A DNA stretch of 64,000 nucleotides from Primula veris (taxonomy: Eukaryota > Streptophyta > Magnoliopsida > Ericales > Primulaceae): positions 30,388,402 to 30,452,401 of the forward strand of contig OY821750.1 in NCBI GenBank assembly GCA_963682055.1, read 5' to 3'. A program made the position numbers and the translations under genes. Positions 12,691 to 24,105 of the stretch are shown piece by piece; the first letter of the stretch is position 1; every line of letters begins with the position of its first letter. The notes beneath the pieces were generated by a model. It searched no databases. It was not told where the DNA came from and saw only the letters and a program-made list of their open reading frames with translations.

Positions 12691-13712
12691 CATATACAGG
12701 GTCTACGAAAATACTTAATCCAATCGGAGTGCAACTAAATAAAGATTGTTATTACAAAATGGTTAATTAAAGGGTAGGCGAGACTAGTAATAACCCCGTA
12801 TTTCAAATAAATAATGAAAAATAGAAATATTTATAATAAATAGGTATGTGGTATTATTAATGGTATGCTATTAATCCGATGGACAAACACTAAAAAAGTA
12901 AATTTCGAATCTGTGTATAATAAATAAAGTTTGAAAATGAGGTTATATTTTTGTACTACATTTGTTTTTATAAACGCACAAACCGTACAAAAAATATACG
13001 GTCTGTATGGATTATGTGCAAACCGTACATTAAATATACGGTTTGCTGAAGTTTTCAGAAATTGCAAAATAATCCCTGCATTTCGTAAAAACTCAATATT
13101 GGTTCTATCAATTAAAATACTGAATATTTTTTACAAATTAAACATGAACTTTTTTTATAAAAAACTAAATGACATATTATTAAAAATATACATAAAAAAA
13201 GAAATATTTTTTATAAAATAGTAAATCTTTTAAACATGATTTTTTTAATAAAAAAACTAAATGTCTTATTCTTAAAAATTTACATAAAATAAATTTGGTC
13301 AATTCTAAAAATCTCTCAAAATAAACACAAAATTTAGACAAATTTATACAAAAAAAGTTGATTTGATAAATTTTATGTTTTTGGTTCATGTTGCCTTTTT
13401 GTGAAGTGTATAAGTTGAGATTTATTGAAACATTAACTAAATCGTCAATTTTTGTGAAGTGTTTTTGATTTATTTTTAACACTTGGATAACGCAATATGA
13501 AACATTAACTAAATCGTCAATTTGGTGTCAATCGTCCATTTTGCTTGAATGAAACAATCATAAATTATATAAATTTTATAAAAAAAATGAACTCAATATG
13601 CAAACATTAACTAAATTTCATAAAACATATTTATTAAAAATGATACATCATATAAATTTACAACAACTTGGAAAAAAGAGTAATTTACATAAAATTAAAA
13701 ATAAAAAACTAA
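12691..13712. other. AT-rich stretch with short hairpins and short direct repeats
   Basis: Contains two small hairpins built on ACCGTAC...ATATACGGT (12,983-13,003 and 13,022-13,043). The phrase ACATTAACTAAATCGTCAAT occurs twice (13,431 and 13,503) with a partial third at 13,600. No gene supported. It may be the flank of the MULE that follows. Confidence 0.5.
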
Positions 13713-15845
13713 TTATGGACTTGATACGTCTATAACTTCTTCTTCAGTTACAATTTGCTTTCCCGATTGCCTTTCTAGCGCCATATATAAGTTGAAATTT
13801 GCTCGAAAAAGTTTCTTTCATGACTCAGCAGCCTCAATGCGTGTTTCTTTCCACCGTGCTATAATTCTTGGCATTGGAAATATCCCTTCTTTAGGAATAA
13901 CTTGAGCATAATGACAAATGTTGACGTACACTATTACAGTAGAGATGTAATATGTCGTTGCAGGAGAGAGACCAGTATAAAGAGGTAAAAAAGTGGCGTT
14001 TCATACTTGTACCCCTCCTTTTTTATTTGGCCATGATGACAACAATAGAATTGTCATATTATAATGAGATGCAATTAAAAAACCATAAGACGGAAATCTC
14101 ATCCATTTGTCACAAGGGGCGGGATTTGTAGGATGAAAAAAATTCAAACTCGCTAGAATATAATCATATCGATAACTCTCAAAATCGAGATTCTCAAACA
14201 GATCATAATAAACACCTTTCATTTGCTGTAACTCTTGAAACAACTCACATCTAACTGCGTACCAATCATTTTCCCTATGTTCTTTACCCATCACATTTGC
14301 AATTACTCGGAACCCACAGTTACCATCCCCACGCATATCATAAACCGTATCGATATAATTATATAACATGACCCATATTTGATCACTGTACATGAAGGTT
14401 TGCCTATTGGTGGTGGGTTTATTTGTCTGGTTTCGCGGCCTCCTAGTTGGGCTTACCTTTACCTCCGGTGTTTCTTCCGCTTTACCTTTGCCCTTGTCTC
14501 TACTAGCACTAGCACTCTGTTCCTCCACATACTCCCATCCTGACTTATCTCTCTTACTAGAATTGTCTCCTTTTCTAGGTCTCCCTCTACTTTGTCTCAC
14601 TTCGGGATCATTCATGAATGTTCTAGATGGTAAGATTATCTTTCGGATTTGTGTTTTCATACGCCGTTTTTCAACATTAGTTTTGGTAGAATATTAAACT
14701 CTTCTAAATCACACTCTATCAAATAATTATCGGTGTTTTCATTATCATCAATTACGTCTAATTTTTTGCAGAATGTATGAATATATTCTAGAGGAAGAGG
14801 TTTACCGAATAAAATATGTTCACTCATAATATGATGACAAGGTAACCCGTGAGACAATTTTATACCGCAAGAACAATTCTCATCAGACTAGCCACTACAT
14901 TTTTTGTGTTCTTGAAATAATAAATTAAAGACATGGTGTGTGATATATGACCTAAGATTTTTAAATAGAGGTGTCCGTTCTGAATGTGGAAAATAATACT
15001 TGCATTTATCCAACTTCATCTTAATATCCTCAAACTGTTTTTCTAGAATTTTATTCACCTCTACCCAACACATTTTCAAGCGTGCCAGTATTTGTGGAAA
15101 GAGATCTTTTTAGCTTTGCATGTTCTTGTTCGGCTCGATTGCTAGTTCTGTTACCTAGATGTATTGTATGGTTGGTATAGCATACAACAAATTTTTCAGC
15201 ATAATCATTTAACAGCTTGTCTACATACTTAAGCACAGCAGGGTACGATTTGTAAGAGGAATTGAAAGAAGATCGGTTATGATTGTACTTCTCTATCGAC
15301 TCAGAATCAACCAATAAACCTCAATCATCTAGAAACGTTTGTCACTCCTCGTTTGGGATTTTTTTTTTACAGTTTTTCAAAACATTTTTGGCAATATGAA
15401 AAGTGCACAATATATGATGAGAATCGGGAAAAACAACGGATAAAACATTTATCAAGGACATTTCTTTGTCGGTTACAAACACCCTAGGTAGTATACAACC
15501 CTCCAATGTATCTTTAAATTTTTCCAAAACCCATATATAACTTTCCTGAGTCTCATCACTCATGAAAACAAAAGCTAAACAATATGTTTGGTTCGTTGAT
15601 GTCATTTCTACGATTTCTAGAAATGACATATTAAAACGGTTTGTCTTATATGTGCAATCCATTAATAATACATCAGGAAAAACTTTGAACATCCTTATAG
15701 AACGGGGTGTGCAAAAAACAAGTTATCAAGCCTATGAGTTGTTGGGTTCATATTATAGTAGAAGGTATATCGATGTCTATCCAACAAATTAAACAATTCT
15801 TGTATCGGGTTTCTACCATCTCATTCTTTAACTTTCAGTACAGCC
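13713..15845 (-). pseudogene. MULE (FAR1-type) transposase with OTU domain, decayed
   Basis: Reading leftward from 15845, the pieces match a plant Mutator-like transposase. DGRNPIQELFNLLDRHRYTF and LFFAHP come first, then a frame shift into RSIRMFKVFPDVLLMDCTYK. The MULE core follows (VFVTDKEMSLINVL; HHILCTFHIAKNVL), then NRTSNRAEQEHAKLKRSLS and a SWIM-type piece (KLSHGLPCHHIMSEH). After a basic linker comes an OTU-like cysteine protease block, DMRGDGNCGFRVIANVMGKE. A TGA at 13818 sits inside the conserved tail, which otherwise runs open to TAA at 13713 (...EEEVIDVSSP). Several stops and shifts make it inactive. OTU-carrying MULEs are known in plants. TIRs were not found. Confidence 0.9.
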
Positions 15846-16140
15846 AAATAATTATGTATTGTTTTAGTGTTCGATACATTATTTCTGTTTGTACTACATT
15901 ATTTGCATAGCTATTTAACTTTAAGAATATTGAATGGTAGTGTCTTTATGCAAATCTTAATCCAGTAGGAGCTTTATAATTTCATAAACAAACTTGTTAT
16001 AGAAGTTAACAAGAATAAGAGAAGACTCTGATGAATTTTCTTTACGAGCGTTCGCTTTCTCTTCCTTTTATTCCTTTCGTCTAAAATAGCTTATTGGACT
16101 TGTTTGGACGCGCTGTATTATCAATGATGCTCCTTTTCAG
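15846..16140. other. Gap between MULE and kinase-like gene
   Basis: No exon can be supported here. It ends in CTCCTTTTCAG, a good splice acceptor for the kinase exon that follows, so a 5' exon may have been lost or displaced by the MULE. Confidence 0.5.
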
Positions 16141-18139
16141 TACTGGATGATTTGGTGCACTCCTCTTTACGACAATTCAGTTATGAGGATCTGAAGATGT
16201 TCACCGATGATTTCAGTGATGCCAACTTCATTGTTAGGACCCAGTTTTGCAAAGTTTACCGGGGAAAGATATCAAATGCATCGCATAACGGAAAGGAAGA
16301 AGAAGAGCAGGTTGTGACAGTGAAGGTTTTTGCTGACTCGGTGGATTGGCCCGGATATGGTGAACAAGTGTGCCGTGTCGACTTTGCTGGAAACTTCGAG
16401 CGTTGCAAGGCAAGTTGCTCTAAAAAGGCCCTCCTTGTTTTTTTCTTTCTGGTCTATGCATGCCTATTGTTTTTCTATGTCACAGGATGAGGTCAAATTT
16501 CTGACATCTGAGGAATTCAACACGCATCCTAACACTGTGAAGCTGATGGGTTTGTGTTGTGAGATTGAGAATGAAAATTTGGCGGTTGTTTATAATCTCA
16601 ACTCTTATGACGTTCTCCGCAATCTTATTCCTGAAGGTTCTAATGCTTTCCCTTCATGCTCTTTTTCAGTCTATTCCCTCAAAGTGCAAGTTGTTGCCTT
16701 TAAAGGCCTTTTTTAGAATGTTTCTCGAAGTACAATGCCAAACATATACATTGAAGTATCGACGGTGTTGGAATTTAGGTAGACCAACTTAAGATTTCAA
16801 CCTTTCATCAAATGAACGTGCTATTATCATTAATTTACCTGTGTATATGTAGAGGACGAATTGTACTTGGGAAACGCTCACTGAAATTATTGCAAAATTC
16901 CCTACACTTTTAACTTATTCGCTTTGATTAATAGGGTTTTTTTCTCTCTTAATTTTTATAATTCTCAGAGTTCCTCAAATGGGCAGACAGGATTAATATA
17001 GCCTTGAAATTAGCTTGTTTTCTTGAAGCTTTGCACAATCATCAGCCTCGATTGCTGGTACTGAACATTTCTGCTGCTCATATAATGATTGATCAGGTTA
17101 ATATCGTGTCTTATCCCCCCTACCATTGGTTCTGTGAGTTTTTTTGTCTTTAGGCGATAGTTTCTAACCAAAGTTACTTTACTTATAGGATCTCAACCCT
17201 GTTTTGCTCGAATTTGGGCTTCTCACTACCGAATTCCGAACTGAACTTTTTAGGTTCCCTCATGGAGCCTATGGCTATCCAAATCCACTTTCAATTAGTT
17301 ATAGTATGTTGATGTTGGCATTTCACTAGCTGTTAATTTTTTTATTCATGAATGTGTTTGGCACCGGAATATTTTATTCATGATTCTACAAAACCTCATC
17401 AACTTTTCATTTCTGGGATTTTTGGACTCCAGTCAAAAACTGCGGACCGTTTCTTCTTGGAATATTTAGGTTTTGTGATTCTTTTAGATAAGAAATTCAT
17501 TGGGATACTAATCGAAAGGAGCATTTTTAGAAATCTTCGAAACTGTTGCTGTTTTCAATTGTTTAGGCACTCTGACATTTAAAAAAATGATTGCTTCAAT
17601 TTGCGTAAGATATGTCGTGACTAAGTACAAGAAGACTACTCTGATGAATTTGATGTAGGAACTCACCAGTATGGCCAAAATTTTGAAGTCTTAGTCTAAA
17701 TAGGCTTGTGTTTTACACAATTTAGAAAAGGGAGCATCATATATTATTACTAAATATAGGCAGCTGCTGCTGCATAATTGGACAGTTTATGTTATTTAAA
17801 TTTGTGGGGATCTATTTAACAGGTCGGGGTGAATGGACAGATGTCTTTGGGCTTGGTGTGGTTTTGATGGAGATGTTGAGCAGACGCACTATAGACGACG
17901 GGGTGAAAGAGTTCAAGGTTAGAAAGCCCCACATTTTTAATTACTATGCTGCGGTTCCGATGTATGAAAAGTTAATAAAAGAAAAATGGAAAGTCTCGAA
18001 ATGGCTGCTTGTTGCGGAAAGCTTTGATGAAGATGCAGAGTTTAACCATCATGATGGAGACTTGCTCACGATACTAGCTCTTGAATGCATCACTTATGAA
18101 CACCCACCACGTCCAACTATCACAGCAGTCATTAACTGA
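16141..18139 (+). pseudogene. Receptor-like cytoplasmic kinase-like gene, pseudokinase, 5' end missing
   Basis: Five exons: 16141-16409, 16486-16636, 16969-17096, 17189-17303, 17823-18139, all joining in phase. Intron 1 has a GC donor (AAG|GCAAGT); the rest are GT. The product starts ...LRQFSYEDLKMFTDDFS, the usual RLCK entry, and keeps the beta3 Lys (VVTVKVF), HPNTVKLMGLCC, the subdomain IX Asp (WTDVFGLGVVLMEML) and the subdomain XI Arg (HPPRPTITAVI). The catalytic loop is LLVLNISAAHIMID (no HRD), the metal motif is EFG instead of DFG, and the APE region reads YGYPNPLS. So it should not be an active kinase, though pseudokinases can signal. No in-frame ATG precedes the kinase fold. The reading frame stops at TGA 18137, yet continues in the same frame to 18379. 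Confidence 0.8.
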
Positions 18140-18379
18140 TTGAAGTGTTTGTACGTACTTGGTGGCAGTAAATCGGACCAGTTGATGCATGTTGAGGATG
18201 CCTCTATGCTGTTTAAAGATGCCTCAATGCCGTTTAAGGATGCCTCTATGCCGTTTAAAGATGCGTCAATGCCAGTTAGGGATGCCTCCATAAAAAAGAT
18301 GCAGAAGATGATGTCAAGACCATTTAGGAAGAAGAATAAAAAGGATAATCCTCTTACGGTGAATTTTAGAGTATACTGA
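18140..18379 (+). pseudogene. In-frame tail of the kinase-like gene after a TGA
   Basis: The same frame runs on after the TGA as LKCLYVLGGSKSDQ, then four DASM(L/P)(F/V)(K/R) heptads and a basic end (RPFRKKNKKD), stopping at 18379. Related kinases usually read INRL here, so the TGA looks like a point change in a real tail. This is inference; a true shorter protein is possible. Confidence 0.55.
18197..18289 (+). repeat. 21-bp tandem repeat encoding DASMPFK heptads
   Basis: Four units of 21 bp (18197, 18218, 18239, 18260), each starting GATGCCTC or GATGCGTC, encoding DASMLFK, DASMPFK, DASMPFK and DASMPVR, followed by a partial DAS. Confidence 0.92.
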
Positions 18380-19027
18380 CAACTGAATAAGCAACTACGA
18401 TTTATGTTAAAAATCAGCTATTTTCGTCGTTCAAACGTATACGACTCCTTACAAGGATTTGTAAGAGACGGTTTTAGAAACATCATGAATCCATTTAAAC
18501 TAGTCATTTATATGGTACTTGGTTGTTATATGATATCATAATTTAGTATCAAACTGCACAAGTTTAACTGTTGGAGCATTTGATCGAGTTGCACCAATAT
18601 CTAAACAAAACGTATACAAAAAAAGCTGAGAATTTTTGGAATGGGTTCCATGTTTTTACCTTGAAAAATTGAAAAATTGCCATGTACTAGTGGATGAGCT
18701 CCGCTGGATGTAGTTCCAAAGATGGGAGTAAGTTATTTGCAAACAGTAGCTTAAAAAGATTATGATGTCATATAGGCTTATGACTCAGCTTTTCTATGAA
18801 ACAACTTGAAAACAGCAAAACATGAAAATTTGTGGTACAAACTTCAAAACTCTCATGATCCTTCAACTTCAATACAACAATTCTACACAATTAAACTCGC
18901 AATTTCCCTCTCACACGGAAAAATGTGATAATTTGAACAAAATATTAATAACAAGTGAATAACCCTAACAATATTCCCAAATAAAAGGCAAAACTCCGAA
19001 ATCAGGAGAAGAATCAACATTTGAATG
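18380..19027. other. Intergenic, nothing recognised
   Basis: AT-rich sequence between the kinase-like gene and a convergent two-exon fragment. No repeats or genes supported. Confidence 0.5.
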
Positions 19028-19361
19028 TTACGTTTGGGACTCCTTTATCATAACGAAATCTGAATTTCTGGCGGAAAGTGAAAGAAGATGGTGATCTTGA
19101 TCTGCTTCCTCACTATTTGATGACTCGTGGCTGCTGGCCAATACAGATTTGCTGCCTTGGTCATCTATCGAGTGAGAAAGATTTAAGTATAGAAGGAGTT
19201 GATCAATTTGAAGAATATTTTTTAAAAATAAATGATAAAGTAAAACTTGTGCTACAAGACTACAAGGACAAATAACTTACCTATACATGGGTGACAGTGG
19301 CGTAAATGTTGCACATTAGTTACTTGAAGGCTTTCAGGGAGAAGACAGACGCATACAGTAC
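19028..19361 (-). CDS. Unrecognised two-exon C-terminal gene piece
   Basis: Two exons in phase on the minus strand, 19361-19281 and 19164-19028, with clean sites (TTTCAG|GTACTG, ATAG|GTAAG, TCGATAG|ATGACC). They encode TVCVCLLPESLQVTNVQHLR, then HCHPCI, then an S/E/D-rich tail ending SARNSDFVMIKESQT and a TAA. The first exon is rich in Cys and His (C-x-C, then H-C-H-x-C), which could be part of a zinc-binding fold; this is a guess. No upstream exon or start was found. I do not recognise the family; the phase agreement and codon quality are the only support. Confidence 0.45.
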
Positions 19362-20125
19362 CTGAAATGGACGAGATAAGATGGTTTTCTCAACATATAC
19401 ATAGAGACGTAGAAAAAGGATATGGTAATATTTTCAGCATATTAATAGTCAAACAAAATTCTGAAAGGCTACAGTGGAGTTGTCTTGCATAGTGACATTG
19501 CCAACTGAAAGGAATCATGTGTCACTTATTGGAAACCAAATTAGCCTGCTAACAATGTAATATGCACCCAAACGTGCCAATCCAAAATCTTAATTCAAAG
19601 AAACTGAAATTTATATCTCTATTAGAACGAAAAAACCTGCATCACGAACACAAGTGGTTGATTGAGAGTATCATGTTTGTGGTATCATGTTATATGGTGC
19701 CATAATGAAACGCATTTAATTCATACCACATTATTTCTTCGACCTTTATTTTAAACCCTCGTAATATGAGACCTAATAGAAGAAATTATAAAAACTAGAT
19801 GCAAACATGTTACCAAATGCTCCATTCATCCAATTTTTATTGATAGTTTTGGTAAATAATGAAATTTAAGAGAGCGTAATGACTTTTCTTTATGAAGTTA
19901 GTCGCAACGATACCCAAAAAGACCAAACCCGTCATTTACGAAATCCACAAATTCTTCAATTCTATACAGCTCCTAGGTTAAGAGTAAAACCAAAAGAGGG
20001 TTTAGATAGAACAAAGTATCAAAACTAAAAGGGGGTTGAGTGTAAAACTAAGAGCTGAAAAGTTTAAAACATTAGTAGAGCTTAAAAATATTTTTCTGAA
20101 ATTAACCCAATAACCAGCTCACTCA
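19362..20125. other. Non-coding stretch upstream of the two-exon piece
   Basis: AT-rich. May hold introns or further 5' exons of the minus-strand piece, but none can be supported. Confidence 0.4.
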
Positions 20126-20154
20126 CTCCCTCTCTCTCTCTTCTCTCTCTCTCC
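20126..20154. repeat. CT-rich microsatellite
   Basis: A CTCTCTCT tract followed by CCGGGTTTCC. CT tracts are common in plant 5' UTRs, so this may mark a + strand transcription start (a GTACTT donor-like site follows at about 20189), but no transcript is proven. Confidence 0.7.
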
Positions 20155-20420
20155 GGGTTTCCCCAGAATCAACCTCTTAAGGAAAGAAGGTACTTTCTTA
20201 TGCTGATTCTATGTTTTATTGCATTTATTATGAAGATTGGATGGATATACGTAAATGAGAAAATGGTCTGTGTAATACAAGTACTTGTTTTGTATATAAA
20301 TGTTGTTGATGCGACTGTTGTTAAAGAAATTGATAGAGGTACTAAAATTGAGGGATTATCGATCGTTAGTATATAGAGATTTTGCTAAGAAATTGACAAT
20401 TTGTTTTGTATATTAAGCTA

Positions 20421-20656
20421 CTCCCTCCGTTCCCATTTAATTGTTCACTATGAAACTACGTGCAATTTTGACCGACTTATAACTTGTATCAAAATTGTCG
20501 AAATGATTTTTTTTTAAAATCTAATCATAAAATTTAACATTTGAACTATATGATCAACTTTTAAAAAATTTCATTCCGACAATTTTGATACAAGTCCTTG
20601 GCCGGTCAAAATTGCATGTAGTTTCGTAGTGGACAATTAAATTGGAACGGAGGGAG
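20421..20656. mobile_element. Stowaway MITE (Tc1/mariner type), 236 bp
   Basis: Ends CTCCCTCCGTTCC and GGAACGGAGGGAG, the standard Stowaway terminal repeat, flanked by TA on both sides (20419-20420, 20657-20658). The arms are complementary through most of the element. Confidence 0.95.
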
Positions 20657-20658
20657 TA

Positions 20659-21780
20659 GGAGATAGTAAAGAAGAGGTTAGGATGTTAAAAAAAAGAGCT
20701 GCGACATTCTGCATACAAGGCGTTTGTGTAAATGCGTGTGAGGAGTTTTATAATTACTGATCTAGTACCTGATGAGGAAGAAATTGTAAGACTGAACAGT
20801 TTCTTAGTGGGTCATTTTATAGGTGCTAGATTGTATTTTCAATTTTTGTGGTTTTCTTTTTAATTTTTTCCTATAATTTAGCTTTTTGGTTTTGTTTTTT
20901 GTTGGTGCATTTTATCGAGAACAGGTGGTGCGTGTTGGTTGAACTGAGTGTTTTAATGCTATCTTAGGGCAATGTTTGTAGTATTAGGCTAAACTCACCT
21001 AGAATTTTATCATAAGGATTGTTAAGTTTGCGTTTTTCAGCTCAAATATGTGGGTTTCTTTTTGTTTTTGGTTTGTTTGTTTGTTGGGGATTTTGTCGAA
21101 CATTTGCTTGTTTTAGTCCGTTTTGGGAACAGATTTTTTGGCTAATAATCTGATTTTTAAAATCTGTTATAGAAAATCTTTATTTTAAACATCCGATTAG
21201 TGTGTTTGGCAATAGATACCAAAATCTAGTTATTATTAGAATTCGTGTTTGGTTTGTATTTTTTGAATTTTAGAATTTTCAATAAAGAGGACAAAACTAT
21301 CCCCATATGAGACGAGCATTTTCAAATCTTTTTTTTATATTCTAAACTTAACGCAAAAACCCATCAGCTCTTATCTCTATTTCCGAGGTCTGCTCTCTCT
21401 CTTTTCCCTCTGTTAATGAAAATAGATTTCATAAGTTCAATAGATTTCTCTTTTCGTTGGGTTTAGTCCAACCAATGGTCGAGTTTGCATGTGTTATTGG
21501 ACGCAAAAATAGTATTTAATGTTCAGCATGTTATAAATGATGTCTAATACAACTGTTAATTGTTTCGGTACTGATTTGGCTAATCTTGGGGTTAATTGAT
21601 TTGTTTTCTACTATTCTTCAGTGAACCTTGGAATTCAGCTAAAATGATTTATTTATGACAGCTTTTAGGCTAAACCTCTTGCTGTTTTGACTAAAGAATC
21701 CTCAAAGTTTTTGTTGGCCTAATATTTATTTTCTTAGTTCTTGTTTGGTTACAATTAAATTTCATTTTACGGGGGTGGAA
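20659..21780. other. AT-rich intergenic region
   Basis: T-rich sequence with no supported gene. A stretch near 21,110-21,260 (TTTTGGGAACAGATTTTTTG and following) has imperfect inverted words and could be a decayed MITE; its borders cannot be set. Confidence 0.45.
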
Positions 21781-22321
21781 CCATAAAATCTTGTTCAGAC
21801 TCGACTCGTTTAAAAGACGGGATCGAGCCGAGCCTATTCACGAACCCTATCTAAACACAATGTCGACATATTTATCATCTTTTCGCTTAAAAAAAATAAT
21901 TAGCTAAAATCTGTCCTAAATTAAGCAATTATATTGTGAGTTTTAATTAAAACTAGTTTTAAAAGCTAAATTTACTACGTAGGAAGTAAATATCAACCTT
22001 AGCATTATATTTTATAATTTTTAGGTATATATTAAAAAAAATTAAACCAGCTTTAAAACAAGCATGAGGTTGTTGACGAGTCTTTATTATTGCAGGAGTG
22101 TGAGAACTCAAAGAAGAAACGTTAATTGCGTAATTTTGTCAATTCCAATTTTCAAGTCTGGTTTATTAACCTTAACATATATGTAAATGTATATATATGT
22201 ATCTTTGTTTTTCATATACGTGTTGTAATTTATTTAATTTGTAAGATGATTAACATGAAGGCTACAGTCGTCTTTTAAAATGAAAATAAAATAAAAGTAC
22301 AATGAAATTACCAAACAACAA

Positions 22322-22542
22322 TTAAATACTAAAAGTATACTTTTCTACCTCTATAAAAGTCTGTAGTGTACGCCCCTTGATGTATGGAAGAATAATATAG
22401 TGACTCGCACCATGAGTGCAATACCCGGTCAGATAAATGCTGTTTGTATGTTGGTGTCTGGGCGTATGTGTGCGTTCCTTTTCATATGAAGGAAAGTCTA
22501 CTGAAACCTTAACTGCGACTTTTAAAGGAGGTAAACCATACA
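22322..22542 (-). pseudogene. Kinase-like exon A, antisense copy in left arm
   Basis: Reads VYGLPPLKVAVKVS (to 22542) then ...HQHTNSIYLTGYCTHGASHY, then IILPYIKGRTLQTFIE followed by a GTAGAA donor. This matches the N-lobe of receptor-like kinases: the AVKV beta3 Lys, an LIGYC-like strand and a hinge. It is the intact-frame copy of the two but lies opposite to the downstream exons. The start of the exon is cut at the palindrome centre. Confidence 0.75.
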
Positions 22543-22559
22543 AATTTATCCCGAGAACG

Positions 22560-22757
22560 TGTACGGTTTACCTCCTTTAAAAGTCGCAGTTAAGGTTTCA
22601 GGAGACTTTCCTTCATATGAAAAGGAACGCACACATACACCCAGACACCAACATACAAACAGCGTTTATCTGATCGGGTATTGCACTAATGGTGCGAGTC
22701 ACTATATTATTCTTCCATACATCAAGGGGCGTACACTACAGGACTCTTATAGAGGTA
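22560..22757 (+). pseudogene. Kinase-like exon A, sense copy in right arm
   Basis: Same exon as the antisense copy, in line with exons B, C and D downstream: VYGLPPLKVAVKVSGDFPSY ... NSVYLIGYCTNGASHYIILP. After ...GRTLQ a 1-bp insertion shifts the frame relative to the left-arm copy, so this exon is broken just before its donor. Typical RLK residues: beta3 Lys present. Confidence 0.75.
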
Positions 22758-23339
22758 GAAAAGTATACTTTTAGTATTTAATTGTTTGGTAATTTCATTG
22801 TACTTTTACTTTTTTTTCATTTTAAAAGGCCACTGTAGCATTCATGTTAATCTTACAAATTAAATAAATCACAACACGTATATGAAAAACAAAGATACAT
22901 ATATATATACATATACATTTACATATATGTTAAGGTTAATAAAACAGACTTGAAAATTGGAATTGACAAAATTACGCAATTAACGTTTATTCTTTGGGTT
23001 CTCACACTCCTGCAATAATAAAGACTCGTCAACAGCCTCAGGCTTGTTTTAAAGCTGGTTTAATTTTTTTTAATATATACCTAAAAATTATAAAATATAA
23101 TGATAAGGGTTGATATTTACTCCCTATGTAGTAAATTTAGCTTTTAAAACTAGTTTTAATTAAAACTAAAACTCACAATACTTAGTTGTATAATTGCTTA
23201 ATTTAGGACAGATTTTAGCTAATTATTTTTTTTAAGCGAAAAGATGATGAATATGTCGACATCGTGTTTAGATAGGGTTCGTGAATAGGCTCGGCTCGAG
23301 CCCGTCTTAAACGAGTCGAGTCTGAACAAGATTTTATGG

Positions 23340-23880
23340 CTCGTTTAGTAAATGAGTCGAGTTTGAATGGAGCTAGGCTCAACTCGACTCATTTGCATCC
23401 CTATTCTATCTTTCTACAAATAAAACACTTTATAACAAGAAAAAATTACAAACTCATATTTTATAAAATTATCTTCTGAAGCCTAATAATTAAGTTTTAC
23501 AAAAATTATTAATCTTATATGACCTTGATATTCAGTAACTTGTATTAATAAACACCTTGCAACAAGTGATAAAGTATAACAAAATATTAAAATATTAAAA
23601 GAATTTGAGTTTTGAGTTTGAAATAGAAATAGAAATAGAAATGGAAACAAGAAATGATCCAGGAAGATACCACTTAGAATAAATTAGGATGAGTATGGCT
23701 GTTATGGACCAAACCTAGTTAGATTAGGATTAGGCAAAATAATACTCCTTTCCTTGTTGAACTATTAGTAGTTCTGGTCAATAATCCTATTAGTAATAGG
23801 ACACATCTTAGTATTGGTTGTCTTTGTATTTTATGGTTTTGTATCCTAACCCCAGTGAACTTTATGCATCTTTTTTTTAG
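23340..23880 (+). other. Intron-like stretch before kinase exon B
   Basis: AT-rich, ending in a T-run and TTTTAG acceptor. A short GAAATA run lies at about 23,620. No other feature seen. Confidence 0.5.
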
Positions 23881-24011
23881 GGCTCAATTGGGCACAATGT
23901 TTTGCACATATCCAGATATCCAGAGGTATTGCCAGGGGTGTACAACCCTTTCACCTTGATAATTTGGTTCTAGGAGATCTTAAACCACACAATATCATTC
24001 TAAAAAAGAAG
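23881..24011 (+). pseudogene. Kinase-like exon B (catalytic loop)
   Basis: Starts after TTTTTTAG and ends AAGAAG|GTAAAC. Encodes LNWAQCFAHIQISRGIARGV and continues QPFHLDNLVLGDLKPHNIIL. The catalytic loop has LGD in place of HRD but keeps Asp and the LKPHN that follows. This is subdomain VIa-VIb of a receptor-like kinase. Confidence 0.85.
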
Positions 24012-24105
24012 GTAAACAGGAAAATGGAAATTTATAAAACCTGCACTTGTAAGATATTGAGAACAAATTGTGCAACTAATTTTTTTTATATTTTTCTATT
24101 GACAG

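Larger units (their letters stand above)
21781..23339. repeat. 1.56-kb palindrome with kinase exon in both arms
   Basis: The left arm (21781-22542) is closely matched by the reverse complement of the right arm (22560-23339), with a 17-bp spacer. The outermost match is CCATAAAATC at 21781 against GATTTTATGG at 23330. The innermost is TGTATGGTTTAC against TGTACGGTTTAC. Differences are scattered substitutions and small indels. Each arm carries one copy of the same kinase exon, head to head at the centre. Confidence 0.95.

Noticed and set aside
12391..12693. Two overlapping F/G-rich open frames on the minus strand
   Set aside because: They are translations of the AACCGAA low-complexity tract in two frames, with no domain.
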